Assembly (NCBI GenBank): GCA_949289345.1
Contig: CASENS010000024.1
Span: 1 to 61,828, forward strand
Reading direction: 5' to 3'
Length of the DNA stretch: 61,828 nt
Origin: an uncultured Bacteroides sp.
Lineage (GTDB): Bacteria > Bacteroidota > Bacteroidia > Bacteroidales > Bacteroidaceae
Numbering within the stretch: position 1 is the first letter of the stretch; the number at the start of each line of letters is the position of its first letter. The notes beneath the pieces were generated by a model. The model saw nothing but the letters and a program-made list of their open reading frames with translations. It had not been told where the DNA came from and did no database searches. This document shows, in pieces, positions 9,057 through 17,856 of this stretch. Both the position numbers and the translations under genes were made by a program.

Positions 9057-9064
9057 CAAAGATA
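9057..9064 (-). promoter_or_regulatory. -7 box of the MutS-like gene
   Basis: Read on the minus strand it is TATCTTTG, 64 bases before the ATG at 8992. It supports the shorter start. Confidence 0.55.
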
Positions 9065-9129
9065 CGGATTTTTAGAACAGACTTGAGGGCGGGATGGAAG
9101 AAAAACATGCAAGAAAACATTCTTAATCG

Positions 9130-9161
9130 TTTGCTGCTTTCTGAGAAAACACGTATCTTTA
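9130..9161 (+). promoter_or_regulatory. Promoter of the 9204 gene
   Basis: TTTG (9130-9133), a 20-base spacer, then TATCTTTA (9154-9161), which is one base off the TAnnTTTG consensus. Confidence 0.45.
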
Positions 9162-9203
9162 TCTCCCCAAACCGATGACGGGCAGCAAAGTGATGAAAGC
9201 GAT

Positions 9204-9851
9204 ATGAAGAAATTTGGATTTATACTTCTGGTTCTTACGGTCTTGCCGGCTATGCCCGGCAAGGCTCAGCAAGTGATATACGCTAACCTTCGTGAGCTGC
9301 TGGCGCAGGAGGGCGACACGGTCACGACTTTGCGGGTGGAGAAGCGTTCGAAGAACAAGATCCTGTGGTTGAGTGGAGGGGATTATCGCATCGAGGCAAC
9401 GGATAATCCGGGCTTAAGCCGCTATCTGCGCAAGCGTTGTTATGCCGTGCGGGTGGATTCAGCTCTTTACGTCAATTGCCGCAAGATGCAGTACAAGCGT
9501 TATCGGTTGGGGCGGTATTACGCGCCTGCCATCCGGATAGGCGACCGTGTGTACTTCTGTGCGCAACCCGTAGGGCAAGTCGCAACAAGCTCTTCTACAC
9601 GGCCGGGTACTCCCCGCTTGGGGGGTGATGTGGGCAATGCCATTGCCGCTTCGGCTTTGATTAACGCGCGCGTGTTCTATGAGATTAATCCGCGTAACGG
9701 ACGGGCCGAGTTTGTAAGCAAGGCGAAGATGATGTCTTTGCTTGGCGATTATCCTCACTTGTCGGAGCGTTTGCAACGGGAAACCGGCGAAGGTGCGTCC
9801 GTCATGTGGTATTATCTGACGGAACTGAAGCGTCTGACGGAAGAAAAATAA
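9204..9851 (+). CDS. Secreted protein of unknown function (215 aa)
   Basis: I do not recognise the family with confidence. A signal peptide is clear: MKKFGFILLVLTVLPAMPGKAQ, cut near residue 21. The mature part is basic and Tyr/Arg rich in the middle (MQYKRYRLGRYYAPAIRIGD) and has a Gly/Ser/Thr-rich linker near residues 130-145. It is divergent from the MutS-like gene with its own promoter. It ends 116 bases before the PepSY-like gene. Periplasmic or surface location is inferred only from the signal. Confidence 0.75.
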   Translation: MKKFGFILLVLTVLPAMPGKAQQVIYANLRELLAQEGDTVTTLRVEKRSKNKILWLSGGDYRIEATDNPGLSRYLRKRCYAVRVDSALYVNCRKMQYKRYRLGRYYAPAIRIGDRVYFCAQPVGQVATSSSTRPGTPRLGGDVGNAIAASALINARVFYEINPRNGRAEFVSKAKMMSLLGDYPHLSERLQRETGEGASVMWYYLTELKRLTEEK

Positions 9852-9967
9852 TTTTTTTCTTGAAAAATGTCTGTTTTTCCCAATTCTTTCCTAAAAGGGT
9901 TCGTTTCTTTGCAGTACGAAAACAAATAAAGAACGAATTAATAACCCTTTTAAAAAAACGTATGATT

Positions 9968-10408
9968 ATGAAAAAGTTATTTTTATTGTTAGTGAGTGTG
10001 TTTACATTGCAGTTCGTATCGGCTGATAATGACAAGGCCATCACCTTTGCCCAACTTCCCGCTGCGGCACAACAGTTTGTAAAGCAGCATTTCGGTGACG
10101 CCAAGGTGGCGTTCGTGAAGAAGGAAAGTGAAATATTCGACACTTCGTACGACCTGATGTTTGTCAATGGCGACAAGGTTGAGTTTGACAAGAAGGGAGC
10201 ATGGACGGACGTTCAGTGCAAGCATACGGGAGTGCCCGCCGGCGTAATTCCTGCTCAGATTGCGGAGTTTGTAAAGACGAACTATCCTGAAGCCAAAATT
10301 CTCTCCATTGAGAAAGACCGTTATTCTTACGAAATCCGGCTTTCCAATTTCTGGGAAATCAAGTTCGACCTCCAGTTCAACGTCATCGACATGGACAGTG
10401 ACGATTGA
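9968..10408 (+). CDS. Secreted PepSY-like domain protein (146 aa)
   Basis: A short exported protein with signal peptide MKKLFLLLVSVFTLQFVSA. Two repeats typical of PepSY-like (BLIP-like, DUF2874) proteins follow: ITFAQLPAAAQQFVKQHF with a YDLMFVNGDKVEFDKKGAW strand pair, then IAEFVKTNYPEAKILSIEKD with YEIRLSNFWEIKFDLQFN. These domains are thought to bind or inhibit extracellular proteins, though this member's partner is unknown. An ATG six bases upstream (MIMKK) is an alternative start. Longer upstream extension would begin inside the previous gene and is rejected. Confidence 0.8.
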   Translation: MKKLFLLLVSVFTLQFVSADNDKAITFAQLPAAAQQFVKQHFGDAKVAFVKKESEIFDTSYDLMFVNGDKVEFDKKGAWTDVQCKHTGVPAGVIPAQIAEFVKTNYPEAKILSIEKDRYSYEIRLSNFWEIKFDLQFNVIDMDSDD

Positions 10409-10440
10409 GCGTCAACCGATGAATTGACTTTATGATAAAT

Positions 10441-10485
10441 AAATCCCGGCTTTCTATTGCGAAAGTCGGGATTTATTTATATCTT
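10441..10485 (+). terminator. Intrinsic terminator before the hut operon
   Basis: The stem AAATCCCGGCTTTC (10441-10454) pairs with GAAAGTCGGGATTT (10461-10474) with one G-T pair, then TATTTATAT. The arms are flanked by A- and T-rich runs. Confidence 0.8.
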
Positions 10486-10540
10486 GCGGCTGGAATTTCT
10501 TTTTTATCTTGACAATTTGTAAACTTAATCCGTATCTGCC

Positions 10541-12529
10541 ATGAAAATAACCTTGAGCAACCAACTGCCCCCGTATCCCGCTTTTGTGGAAGGCATACGA
10601 CGGGCACCTGACCGTGGCTACACACTCACTCCGTCGCAGACTGCCACAGCATTGAAGAACGCATTGCGCTACATCCCTACCGAACTGCACGAGCAACTGG
10701 CGCCAGAGTTTCTGGAAGAACTCCGCACCCGAGGCCGCATCTATGGTTACCGTTTCCGTCCGCAAGGAGACTTGAAGGCGAAGCCCATTGACCGCTATCG
10801 GGGCAAGTGTATGGAAGGAAAGGCTTTCCAAGTAATGATAGATAACAATCTGGCTTTCGACGTAGCCCTTTATCCCTACGAGCTGGTGACTTACGGCGAG
10901 ACGGGACAAGTATGCCAGAATTGGATGCAGTACCGGCTGCTGAAAATGTATCTTGAGGAATTGACACAGGATGAGACGTTAGTTGTAGAGAGCGGACACC
11001 CGTTGGGCTTGTTCAAGTCACGTCCGGACGCTCCGCGTGTCATCATTACCAATGCCCTGATGGTGGGGCTTTATGACAATCAGCAAGACTGGCATACGGC
11101 CATGCAACTGGGAGTGGCCAACTATGGGCAGATGACTGCCGGAGGCTGGATGTACATCGGTCCGCAAGGCATCGTACACGGCACATTCAATACCCTGCTG
11201 AATGCCGGACGTCTCAAACTGGGTATCCCGCAAAACGGCAATCTGGCTGGACGCCTGTTCGTGTCTTCCGGTTTGGGGGGAATGAGTGGAGCCCAACCTA
11301 AGGCGGCCGAGATGGCAGGGGCGGCAGCTGTCATTGCCGAAGTTGACCAATCGCGTATTCAGACCCGTCTTGACCAAGGATGGGTAGGCGGCGTGACAGA
11401 CAGCATCCCTGAAGCCTTTGCCCAAGCACACCGGGCCATGCAGGAAGGCAAGGCTATGTCTGTGGCTTACCATGGAAACATTGTCGACCTGCTGGAATAT
11501 GCGGTTTTGGAAAATATCCGCATTGACCTCCTTTCCGACCAGACCTCCTGCCATGCTGTTTATGAAGGTGGCTATTGTCCCGCAGGCCTGACTTTTGAGC
11601 GACGCACCGCAATGTTGCATGCTGACCCGCATCGTTTCCGCACCTTGGTGGACGAAACACTGCGCCGCCACTTCCACGCTGTCCGTACGCTGGTGGAACG
11701 CGGTACCTACTTCTTCGACTACGGCAATTCGTTTATGAAGGCTGTCTATGATGCCGGCAATCCGGAAATCGCACGTGGAGGCGATGACAAGCAGGGGTTC
11801 ATCTTCCCCAGCTATGTGGAGGACATTATGGGACCTGAACTGTTCGATTACGGTTACGGTCCTTTCCGCTGGGTGTGCCTCAGTGGAAAGCACGAGGATT
11901 TGGTCAAGACTGACCAAGCCGCCATGTCCTGCATCGACCCCAACCGGCGGGGACAAGACCGTGACAATTACAACTGGATACGCGACGCGGAGAAGAATAA
12001 CCTCGTGGTCGGCACCCAGGCGCGTATCCTTTATCAAGATGCCGAAGGACGCCTGCGCATTGCATTGAAGTTCAACGATATGGTACGGCGGGGCGAGGTA
12101 GGTCCCATTATGCTGGGACGCGACCATCACGACGTGAGCGGTACGGACTCCCCCTTCCGCGAGACGGCCAACATCAAGGACGGCAGTAATATGATGGCCG
12201 ACATGGCTGTGCAATGCTTTGCTGGTAATTGCGCCCGAGGCATGAGCCTCGTCGCATTGCACAATGGCGGAGGCGTAGGTATTGGAAAGGCTGTCAATGG
12301 AGGCTTTGGCATGGTGTGCGACGGTTCCGAACGGGTGGACCGCATCTTGCGTTCGGCCATGCTGTGGGACGTGATGGGAGGCGTGGCACGTCGCTCGTGG
12401 GCGCGCAATCCGCACGCCATGGAGACTGCGGACGAATTCAACCGCATGCACGCCGACGGGTATTGTATCACGATGCCTTATTTGGCCGACGATGCCCTTA
12501 TACGTCGCCTTCTCACACCTCATGCGTAG
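10541..12529 (+). CDS. hutU: Urocanate hydratase
   Basis: Urocanase converts urocanate to 4-imidazolone-5-propionate, the second step of histidine breakdown, in the cytoplasm. The 662-residue length fits the long urocanase form. Recognisable segments include TAGGWMYIGPQGIVHGTF, the NAD-binding stretch SSGLGGMSGAQPKAAEMAG, the region DQTSCHAVYEGGYCPAG with the usual cysteine, and IMLGRDHHDVSGTDSPFRET. It leads the hut cluster, with a terminator upstream. It is separated from the formimidoyltransferase gene by a 178-base spacer with folded structure, so transcription may be shared while mRNA stability differs. The long antisense frame inside it is a by-product of GC-rich coding DNA. Confidence 0.97.
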   Translation: MKITLSNQLPPYPAFVEGIRRAPDRGYTLTPSQTATALKNALRYIPTELHEQLAPEFLEELRTRGRIYGYRFRPQGDLKAKPIDRYRGKCMEGKAFQVMIDNNLAFDVALYPYELVTYGETGQVCQNWMQYRLLKMYLEELTQDETLVVESGHPLGLFKSRPDAPRVIITNALMVGLYDNQQDWHTAMQLGVANYGQMTAGGWMYIGPQGIVHGTFNTLLNAGRLKLGIPQNGNLAGRLFVSSGLGGMSGAQPKAAEMAGAAAVIAEVDQSRIQTRLDQGWVGGVTDSIPEAFAQAHRAMQEGKAMSVAYHGNIVDLLEYAVLENIRIDLLSDQTSCHAVYEGGYCPAGLTFERRTAMLHADPHRFRTLVDETLRRHFHAVRTLVERGTYFFDYGNSFMKAVYDAGNPEIARGGDDKQGFIFPSYVEDIMGPELFDYGYGPFRWVCLSGKHEDLVKTDQAAMSCIDPNRRGQDRDNYNWIRDAEKNNLVVGTQARILYQDAEGRLRIALKFNDMVRRGEVGPIMLGRDHHDVSGTDSPFRETANIKDGSNMMADMAVQCFAGNCARGMSLVALHNGGGVGIGKAVNGGFGMVCDGSERVDRILRSAMLWDVMGGVARRSWARNPHAMETADEFNRMHADGYCITMPYLADDALIRRLLTPHA

Positions 12530-12707
12530 TGAAAAGGCTGGTAATCACAGTCGCCTCCAGGTCGCTTCCTGTAAAGACAGGAGGTTCTTCTGGCAAGAGT
12601 CAATGTCTGCTGTACAGATGTTGATTGGCAGGTGGTTACAAAACTGTTTCCGCATGTACGGCTAAAATAAGACGGGTAGATTGAATTTAATAATATTTTT
12701 ATAGATT
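12530..12707 (+). other. Structured spacer between hutU and ftcD
   Basis: No gene fits here. A nested hairpin is visible: CCAG (12557-12560) pairs with CTGG (12590-12593), enclosing CTTCCTGT (12565-12572) paired with ACAGGAGG (12577-12584) around a 4-base loop. There is no T-run after it, so a processing or stabilising element is more likely than a terminator. Confidence 0.4.
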
Positions 12708-13607
12708 ATGAACCGAATTATGGAATGTGTCCCCAACTTCAGTGAGGGACGCGACTTGCAGAAAATAGACCGGATTGTAGCCCCCTTCCGGGGAAAACAG
12801 GGCGTGAAACTGCTGGACTACAGCAACGACGAAGACCACAACCGCCTGGTGGTAACCGTGGTGGGTGAACCCGAGCCGTTGCGCGACGCCGTGTTGGAAG
12901 CCATTGGCGTGGCCATTCGGCTGATTGACCTCAACCGTCACGCCGGGCAACATCCCCGCATGGGTGCCGTGGACGTAGTGCCTTTTATTCCTATCCGGGG
13001 CGTGACAATGGACGACGCCATCGCGCTGTCCAAAGAAGTGGGGCAGGCCGTGGCCGACCGTTACGGTGTTCCCGTTTTCCTCTATGAGAAATCGGCCACT
13101 GCTCCGCACCGCGAGAATCTGGCCGCCATCCGTAAAGGTGAGTTTGAAGGCATGGCTGAGAAAATACACCAGCCCGAATGGAAACCCGACTTCGGTCCCG
13201 CCGAGCGGCATCCTACCGCCGGTACCGTAGCCATTGGCGCCCGTATGCCCCTCGTGGCTTACAACATCAACCTCTCGACACCCAGCTTGGAGATAGCCCA
13301 CGACATCGCCAAGAAAATCCGCTTCATTGGTGGCGGCTTACGCTATTGCAAGGCGATGGGCGTGGAGCTGAAGAACCGGGGAATTACGCAGGTATCCATC
13401 AACATGACAGACTATACCCGTACGGCTCTTTACCGTGCTTTTGAACTGGTGCGTGTCGAGGCGCGCCGTTATGGGGTCGGCATCGTGGGCAGTGAGATTA
13501 TCGGCCTGGTGCCTATGGAAGCGCTCATCGATACGGCTGCTTACTACTTAGGGCTGGAGAATTTCTCCATGAAACAAGTGTTGGAAGCAAGGATTATGGA
13601 TGAGTAA
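12708..13607 (+). CDS. ftcD: Glutamate formimidoyltransferase
   Basis: This 299-residue protein is the formiminotransferase half of FTCD. It moves the formimino group of N-formimino-L-glutamate to tetrahydrofolate, giving glutamate and 5-formimino-THF. Family landmarks are MECVPNFSEGRD at the N-terminus, the catalytic-region stretch LNRHAGQHPRMGAVDVVPF (about 84-102), FLYEKSA, and the C-terminal VGSEIIGLVPMEAL. It lies six bases ahead of hutI. Together with the separate cyclodeaminase at 14954 it replaces the hutG or hutF routes. Confidence 0.95.
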   Translation: MNRIMECVPNFSEGRDLQKIDRIVAPFRGKQGVKLLDYSNDEDHNRLVVTVVGEPEPLRDAVLEAIGVAIRLIDLNRHAGQHPRMGAVDVVPFIPIRGVTMDDAIALSKEVGQAVADRYGVPVFLYEKSATAPHRENLAAIRKGEFEGMAEKIHQPEWKPDFGPAERHPTAGTVAIGARMPLVAYNINLSTPSLEIAHDIAKKIRFIGGGLRYCKAMGVELKNRGITQVSINMTDYTRTALYRAFELVRVEARRYGVGIVGSEIIGLVPMEALIDTAAYYLGLENFSMKQVLEARIMDE

Positions 13608-13613
13608 AGGCTT

Positions 13614-14867
13614 ATGACGGAAAATCTGATTATATTCAACGCCCGTCTGGTCACGCCGGTAGGCTTTGAAGCCAGGAAAGGTCGGGACATGGGCAGGCTG
13701 CTGATGATGGATAATGCTACAGTAGAGGTGACTGACGGCATCATTACTTACGTAGGCCCCAATCGGGGTGAGGACCGCGATGGCTACTGGCAAGGCTATT
13801 GGCATTATAACGCCCGCGGACGCTGTGTGTTGCCCGGTTTTGTGGACTCACATACGCACTTTGTTTTTGGTGGTGAACGGGCCGAGGAATTCGGATGGCG
13901 GCTACGTGGCGACAGCTATATGGACATCATGCGCCGTGGCGGAGGCATTGCCAGTACGGTGAAAGCCACCAGAGCCAGTCACTTTATCCAATTGCGTACG
14001 CATGCCGAAGATTTTTTGAAGCGTATGTCGCGAATGGGGGTCACTACTGTGGAAGGTAAAAGCGGCTATGGGTTGGACCTGGCAACGGAATTGCTGCAAC
14101 TCAAGGTGATGCGCAGCTTGAACAACGATGAATGCAAGCGGGTGGACATTGTCCCCACATTTTTAGGCGCACATGCCGTGCCCGAAGCCTACGGGGGGCG
14201 TACGGATGCGTATGTGGATTTCCTTATTCACGAAGTGATGCCTGTGGTGAAAGAACAAAGTTTGGCGGAGTTTTGCGATGTGTTTTGCGAAGAGGGCGTC
14301 TTCTCCATAGTTCAGTCGCGTCGCCTGTTGCAGGCTGCCCGCATGATGGGCTTCGGCATCAAACTCCATGCCGATGAGATTGTTCCGTTGGGCGGTGCCG
14401 AACTGGCGGCTGAGCTGGAAGCCGTGTCTGCCGACCATCTGTTGCATGCCTCCGATGCGGGAATTCGGCTCATGGCCGACCGGAACGTGGTGGCAACGCT
14501 CCTTCCTCTCACCGCTTTTGCCTTGCGCGAACCCTACGCTAAGGGGCGTGAGATGATAGATGCCGGATGTGCCGTGGCTTTGGCTACCGACCTCAATCCA
14601 GGCAGTTGTTTCTCCGGTTCCATTCCGCTGACGTTTGCCCTTGCCTGTATTTATATGCACCTCAGTGTGGAGGAAGCCATCACTGCTTTGACGTTGAACG
14701 GAGCCGCCGCTCTTCGGCGGGCCGACCGCATAGGCAGCATAGAGGTTGGCAAGCAGGGTGACATGGTGGTACTCGATACGGACAATTACCATTTCCTTAC
14801 TTATTATATAGGCATGAATTGTGTGCATGCCACGATTAAGGGAGGAGTGATTTATCCTTGCGACTGA
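13614..14867 (+). CDS. hutI: Imidazolonepropionase
   Basis: This 417-residue amidohydrolase opens 4-imidazolone-5-propionate to N-formimino-L-glutamate. The metal-binding His80-x-His82 occurs in SHTHFVFGGERAEEF. Further family parts are KSGYGLDLATELLQLKV, LHADEIVPLGGAELAAEL and the C-terminal metal Asp in ATDLNPGSC. The gene starts six bases after ftcD, so translational coupling is likely. Before the next gene lies an 86-base gap with a hairpin (GGGACA 14882-14887 with TGTCCC 14912-14917). Confidence 0.96.
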   Translation: MTENLIIFNARLVTPVGFEARKGRDMGRLLMMDNATVEVTDGIITYVGPNRGEDRDGYWQGYWHYNARGRCVLPGFVDSHTHFVFGGERAEEFGWRLRGDSYMDIMRRGGGIASTVKATRASHFIQLRTHAEDFLKRMSRMGVTTVEGKSGYGLDLATELLQLKVMRSLNNDECKRVDIVPTFLGAHAVPEAYGGRTDAYVDFLIHEVMPVVKEQSLAEFCDVFCEEGVFSIVQSRRLLQAARMMGFGIKLHADEIVPLGGAELAAELEAVSADHLLHASDAGIRLMADRNVVATLLPLTAFALREPYAKGREMIDAGCAVALATDLNPGSCFSGSIPLTFALACIYMHLSVEEAITALTLNGAAALRRADRIGSIEVGKQGDMVVLDTDNYHFLTYYIGMNCVHATIKGGVIYPCD

Positions 14868-14953
14868 GCTTGGTGTGTAATGGGACATGGATGCAGTCCG
14901 GCTGTGAGACCTGTCCCGATAACTTATTCATTTAACTAATAAACCCCAATTAT

Positions 14954-15583
14954 ATGCTTACTGATTTAACCGTAAAAGATTTCTTGACCAAGCTGGCAGG
15001 TTCCGACCCCGTCCCCGGTGGAGGAAGTGTTGCCGCACTGAACGGTGCCTTGGCCTCGGCCTTGGCCGCCATGGTGGCCAATCTAACCCTCGGAAAGAGG
15101 AAATACTCCGACGTGCAAGACCTGATGCAGGCTATTGCCCGAGAAGCACAATGCTTGTTGACGGACTTTGTTGCCGATGTTGATCGTGACTCCGAAGCCT
15201 ACGACCGTGTATTTGCTTGTTTTAAAATGCCCAAAGATACGGATGAGGAGAAGACTGCCCGTAGCGCCGCCATTCAGAAAGCCACGAAGTATGCCGCCGA
15301 AGTGCCTATGGAAGTGGCACGGCGGGCTTATGCCTTGATGCCACGCATTGAGGAAGTGGCCTTGAAAGGCAATGCCAATGCCGTCACCGATGCTTGTGTG
15401 GCGATGATGTCCGCACGCAATGCCGTGTTGGCCGCCTTGCTGAATGTACGCATCAACCTTTCTTCCTTGAAGGACTGTGCTTTTGTCGAGGCCATGCAGG
15501 CCGAAGCCGATGAACTGGAGAACCGGGCCATCACTCATGAACAGAACTTGTGGCAACAAATCAATAAGGAATTACGCATATGA
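14954..15583 (+). CDS. Cyclodeaminase/cyclohydrolase (FTCD C-terminal domain)
   Basis: This 209-residue helical protein matches the stand-alone formiminotransferase-cyclodeaminase C-domain (FchA-like). It should turn 5-formimino-THF into 5,10-methenyl-THF and ammonia. Seen are the Gly-rich folate-binding segment DPVPGGGSVAALNGALASALAAMVANLT and DVDRDSEAYDRVF. NANAVTDACVAMMSARNAVLAAL near the C-terminus is also typical. The last codons overlap the start of hutH (ATGA), indicating coupling. It completes the transfer of the histidine-derived one-carbon unit. Confidence 0.9.
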   Translation: MLTDLTVKDFLTKLAGSDPVPGGGSVAALNGALASALAAMVANLTLGKRKYSDVQDLMQAIAREAQCLLTDFVADVDRDSEAYDRVFACFKMPKDTDEEKTARSAAIQKATKYAAEVPMEVARRAYALMPRIEEVALKGNANAVTDACVAMMSARNAVLAALLNVRINLSSLKDCAFVEAMQAEADELENRAITHEQNLWQQINKELRI

Positions 15584-17076
15584 ACAACGTCTATTATATC
15601 GGTTCGGGAGACTTGACCTTCGAGCTCATCGAACGAATTATCAATGAAAATCTGAAACTGGAGCTTGCCCCTGAAGCAAAAGAACGCATCCAGCGTTGCC
15701 GTAACTATTTGGACCGGAAGATTGCCGGGTCGGACGAACCGCTTTATGGTATTACTACCGGCTTCGGTTCGCTCTGTAGCAAAAATATCTCGACCGATGA
15801 ACTGGGTACTTTGCAAGAGAACCTTATCAAGAGTCATGCATGCAGTGTGGGCGAAGAAATACGTCCGGTCATCATTAAACTGATGATGCTGCTCAAGGCG
15901 CATGCTTTGTCGTTGGGACATAGCGGTGTGCAGCTCATTACCGTACAACGCATCATCGACTTCTTCAACAATGACGTTATGCCCATTGTCTACGACCGTG
16001 GCTCATTAGGCGCTTCGGGCGATCTGGCTCCATTGGCTAACCTCTTCCTGCCGCTTATCGGTGTGGGCGATGTGTACTACAAAGGCAAGAAGTGCGAAGC
16101 CATCAGCGTGCTCGACCAATTTGGTTGGGAACCGGTGCGTCTGAAGAGTAAGGAAGGATTGGCTTTGCTGAACGGTACACAGTTTATGAGCGCTAACGGT
16201 GTGTTTGCCATTCTCAAAGCCCAGCGTCTTTCCCGCCGTGCCGACCTGATTGCCGCTCTTTCGCTTGAAGCTTTCGACGGACGTATTGATCCTTTTATGG
16301 ATTGTATCCAGCAGATACGTCCGCACCAGGGACAGATTGAAACGGGAGCCAACTTCCGACGGTTGTTGGAAGGTAGTGAGTTGATTGTCCGTCCCAAACA
16401 GCATGTGCAAGACCCTTATTCCTTCCGTTGCGTGCCGCAGGTGCATGGAGCTACGAAAGACGCCATCCGTTACGTGTCGTCCGTGTTGCTGACGGAAATT
16501 AATTCCGTGACTGACAATCCCACGATTTTTCCCGATGAAGACCTCATCATTTCCGGCGGCAACTTCCATGGGCAGCCTTTGGCCATTGCCTATGATTTCC
16601 TGGCTATCGCCTTAGCTGAACTTGGCAACATCTCCGAGCGACGTGTGGCGCAACTCATCATGGGCTTGCGTGGTTTGCCCGAATTTTTAGTGGTTAATCC
16701 GGGGCTGAACTCCGGTTTTATGATACCTCAATACGCTGCCGCGTCCATGGTCAGCCAGAACAAGATGTACTGTTATTCCGCATCGTCGGACTCCATCGTT
16801 TCCAGCAACGGGCAAGAGGATCATGTCAGCATGGGTGCCAATGCCGCTACCAAGCTGTTTCGCATCATGGACAATTTGGACCATATTCTGGCTATCGAAC
16901 TGATGAATGCGGCGCAAGGCATTGAATTCCGTCGTCCTCTTAAAACTTCGCCTCTGCTTGAACGTTTCTTGAAGGAGTATCGCAAGGAAGTGCCTTTTGT
17001 GCAAGATGACATCGTGATGTATAAGGAAATCCATAAGACTGTGGCCTTTTTGAACCGGACACGGTTCGATTTTTGA
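15580..17076 (+). CDS. hutH: Histidine ammonia-lyase
   Basis: Histidase removes ammonia from L-histidine to give urocanate, the first step of the pathway. The protein has 498 residues. The MIO cofactor triad Ala145-Ser146-Gly147 is in RGSLGASGDLAPLAN. Other markers are YGITTGFGSL, LLNGTQFM, the active-site region SVTDNPTIF, and QEDHVSMGANAA. It is the last gene of the cluster and overlaps the cyclodeaminase gene by four bases. A T-tailed hairpin follows at 17124. Confidence 0.97.
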   Translation: MNNVYYIGSGDLTFELIERIINENLKLELAPEAKERIQRCRNYLDRKIAGSDEPLYGITTGFGSLCSKNISTDELGTLQENLIKSHACSVGEEIRPVIIKLMMLLKAHALSLGHSGVQLITVQRIIDFFNNDVMPIVYDRGSLGASGDLAPLANLFLPLIGVGDVYYKGKKCEAISVLDQFGWEPVRLKSKEGLALLNGTQFMSANGVFAILKAQRLSRRADLIAALSLEAFDGRIDPFMDCIQQIRPHQGQIETGANFRRLLEGSELIVRPKQHVQDPYSFRCVPQVHGATKDAIRYVSSVLLTEINSVTDNPTIFPDEDLIISGGNFHGQPLAIAYDFLAIALAELGNISERRVAQLIMGLRGLPEFLVVNPGLNSGFMIPQYAAASMVSQNKMYCYSASSDSIVSSNGQEDHVSMGANAATKLFRIMDNLDHILAIELMNAAQGIEFRRPLKTSPLLERFLKEYRKEVPFVQDDIVMYKEIHKTVAFLNRTRFDF

Positions 17077-17123
17077 TGAAAATCTTTCCATTTAGGAATG
17101 AAATGCAGGTTATAAGCATAAAA

Positions 17124-17160
17124 AAGGAAACTCAACTTGGCTGTTGGGTTTTCTTTTTTT
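17124..17160 (+). terminator. Intrinsic terminator of the hut operon
   Basis: AAGGAAACTCAAC (17124-17136) pairs with GTTGGGTTTTCTT (17143-17155) with two weak positions and a 6-base loop, then a run of T. The -33 element of the next promoter overlaps its loop. Confidence 0.75.
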
Positions 17161-17167
17161 ATCTTTG
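17137..17167 (+). promoter_or_regulatory. Promoter of the TetR gene
   Basis: TTG (17137-17139), 20-base spacer, TATCTTTG (17160-17167). The -33 element is inside the hut terminator hairpin. Confidence 0.55.
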
Positions 17168-17208
17168 TTTCGTTTTAGGCCGATTAATCACGCTTTCACG
17201 AAACTGTT

Positions 17209-17856
17209 ATGAAGGAACAGACAATACATCATCTGACTGTGCGAAAAGAACTGAGGGAGAAAATTATAGCTGCCGCAGGCGAATTGTTTGCCAAGGAAGG
17301 CATCCGGAGCATCACCATGGACGACATTGCCGCTTCATTCGGCATATCTAAGCGTACGCTCTACGAGGTTTTTACCGACAAGGAAACCTTACTGATGGAG
17401 GCTATTCGCCGAGATGTGGAACAGGAAGAAGCTTACATGCGTGAGCAGGCAGCCCGTTCGCGCAATGTTTTGGAGGTTATTCTGAAACGTTATCAGCGTA
17501 GCATTGAACGCTTTCATGATACGAATAAAAAATTCTTTGAAGACATCAAGAAATATCCCCGAGCTTATGAACTGATGAGGAACGGGAACAACCGCACTAC
17601 GGAAGACGCGGTCAACTTCTTCAAAGAGGGTGTCTGCCAAGGCTATTTCCGTGAAGATGTTAACTTCCCCATTGTCAACCATCTGCTACGCGCCCAAATG
17701 GATATTCTTATTGAAAGCGACATTTGCAAGACTTATCCTTTTTTAGACGTGTACGAGTCCATCATGTTCACTTTCCTGAGAGGCATTTCTACCCCCAAAG
17801 GTTTAGAGGAATTGGAGCGTTTCATCAGTAAGTACCGGCTTTCCAATCGAAGTTGA
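17209..17856 (+). CDS. TetR/AcrR-family transcriptional regulator
   Basis: A 215-residue one-component regulator. The N-terminal helix-turn-helix is clear (REKIIAAAGELFAKEG, then ITMDDIAASFGISKRTLYEVF, residues about 15-60). The variable C-terminal ligand or dimer domain gives no hint of the effector. It has its own promoter behind the hut terminator, so it may be independent of the hut genes. Control of hut or of the M20 gene is possible, but no operator was identified. Confidence 0.9.
   Translation: MKEQTIHHLTVRKELREKIIAAAGELFAKEGIRSITMDDIAASFGISKRTLYEVFTDKETLLMEAIRRDVEQEEAYMREQAARSRNVLEVILKRYQRSIERFHDTNKKFFEDIKKYPRAYELMRNGNNRTTEDAVNFFKEGVCQGYFREDVNFPIVNHLLRAQMDILIESDICKTYPFLDVYESIMFTFLRGISTPKGLEELERFISKYRLSNRS

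Noticed and set aside
8993-9262. N-terminal extension of the MutS-like protein
   Set aside because: It would overlap the divergent gene at 9204 and lie upstream of the likely promoter at 9064-9057.
9806-9967. 54-codon N-terminal extension of the PepSY-like protein
   Set aside because: It starts inside the preceding gene and would bury a perfect signal peptide at 9968.
11018-12523. 501-residue open frame antisense to hutU
   Set aside because: It lies wholly inside hutU on the opposite strand, has no signal or domain pattern, and follows from GC-rich codon positions.
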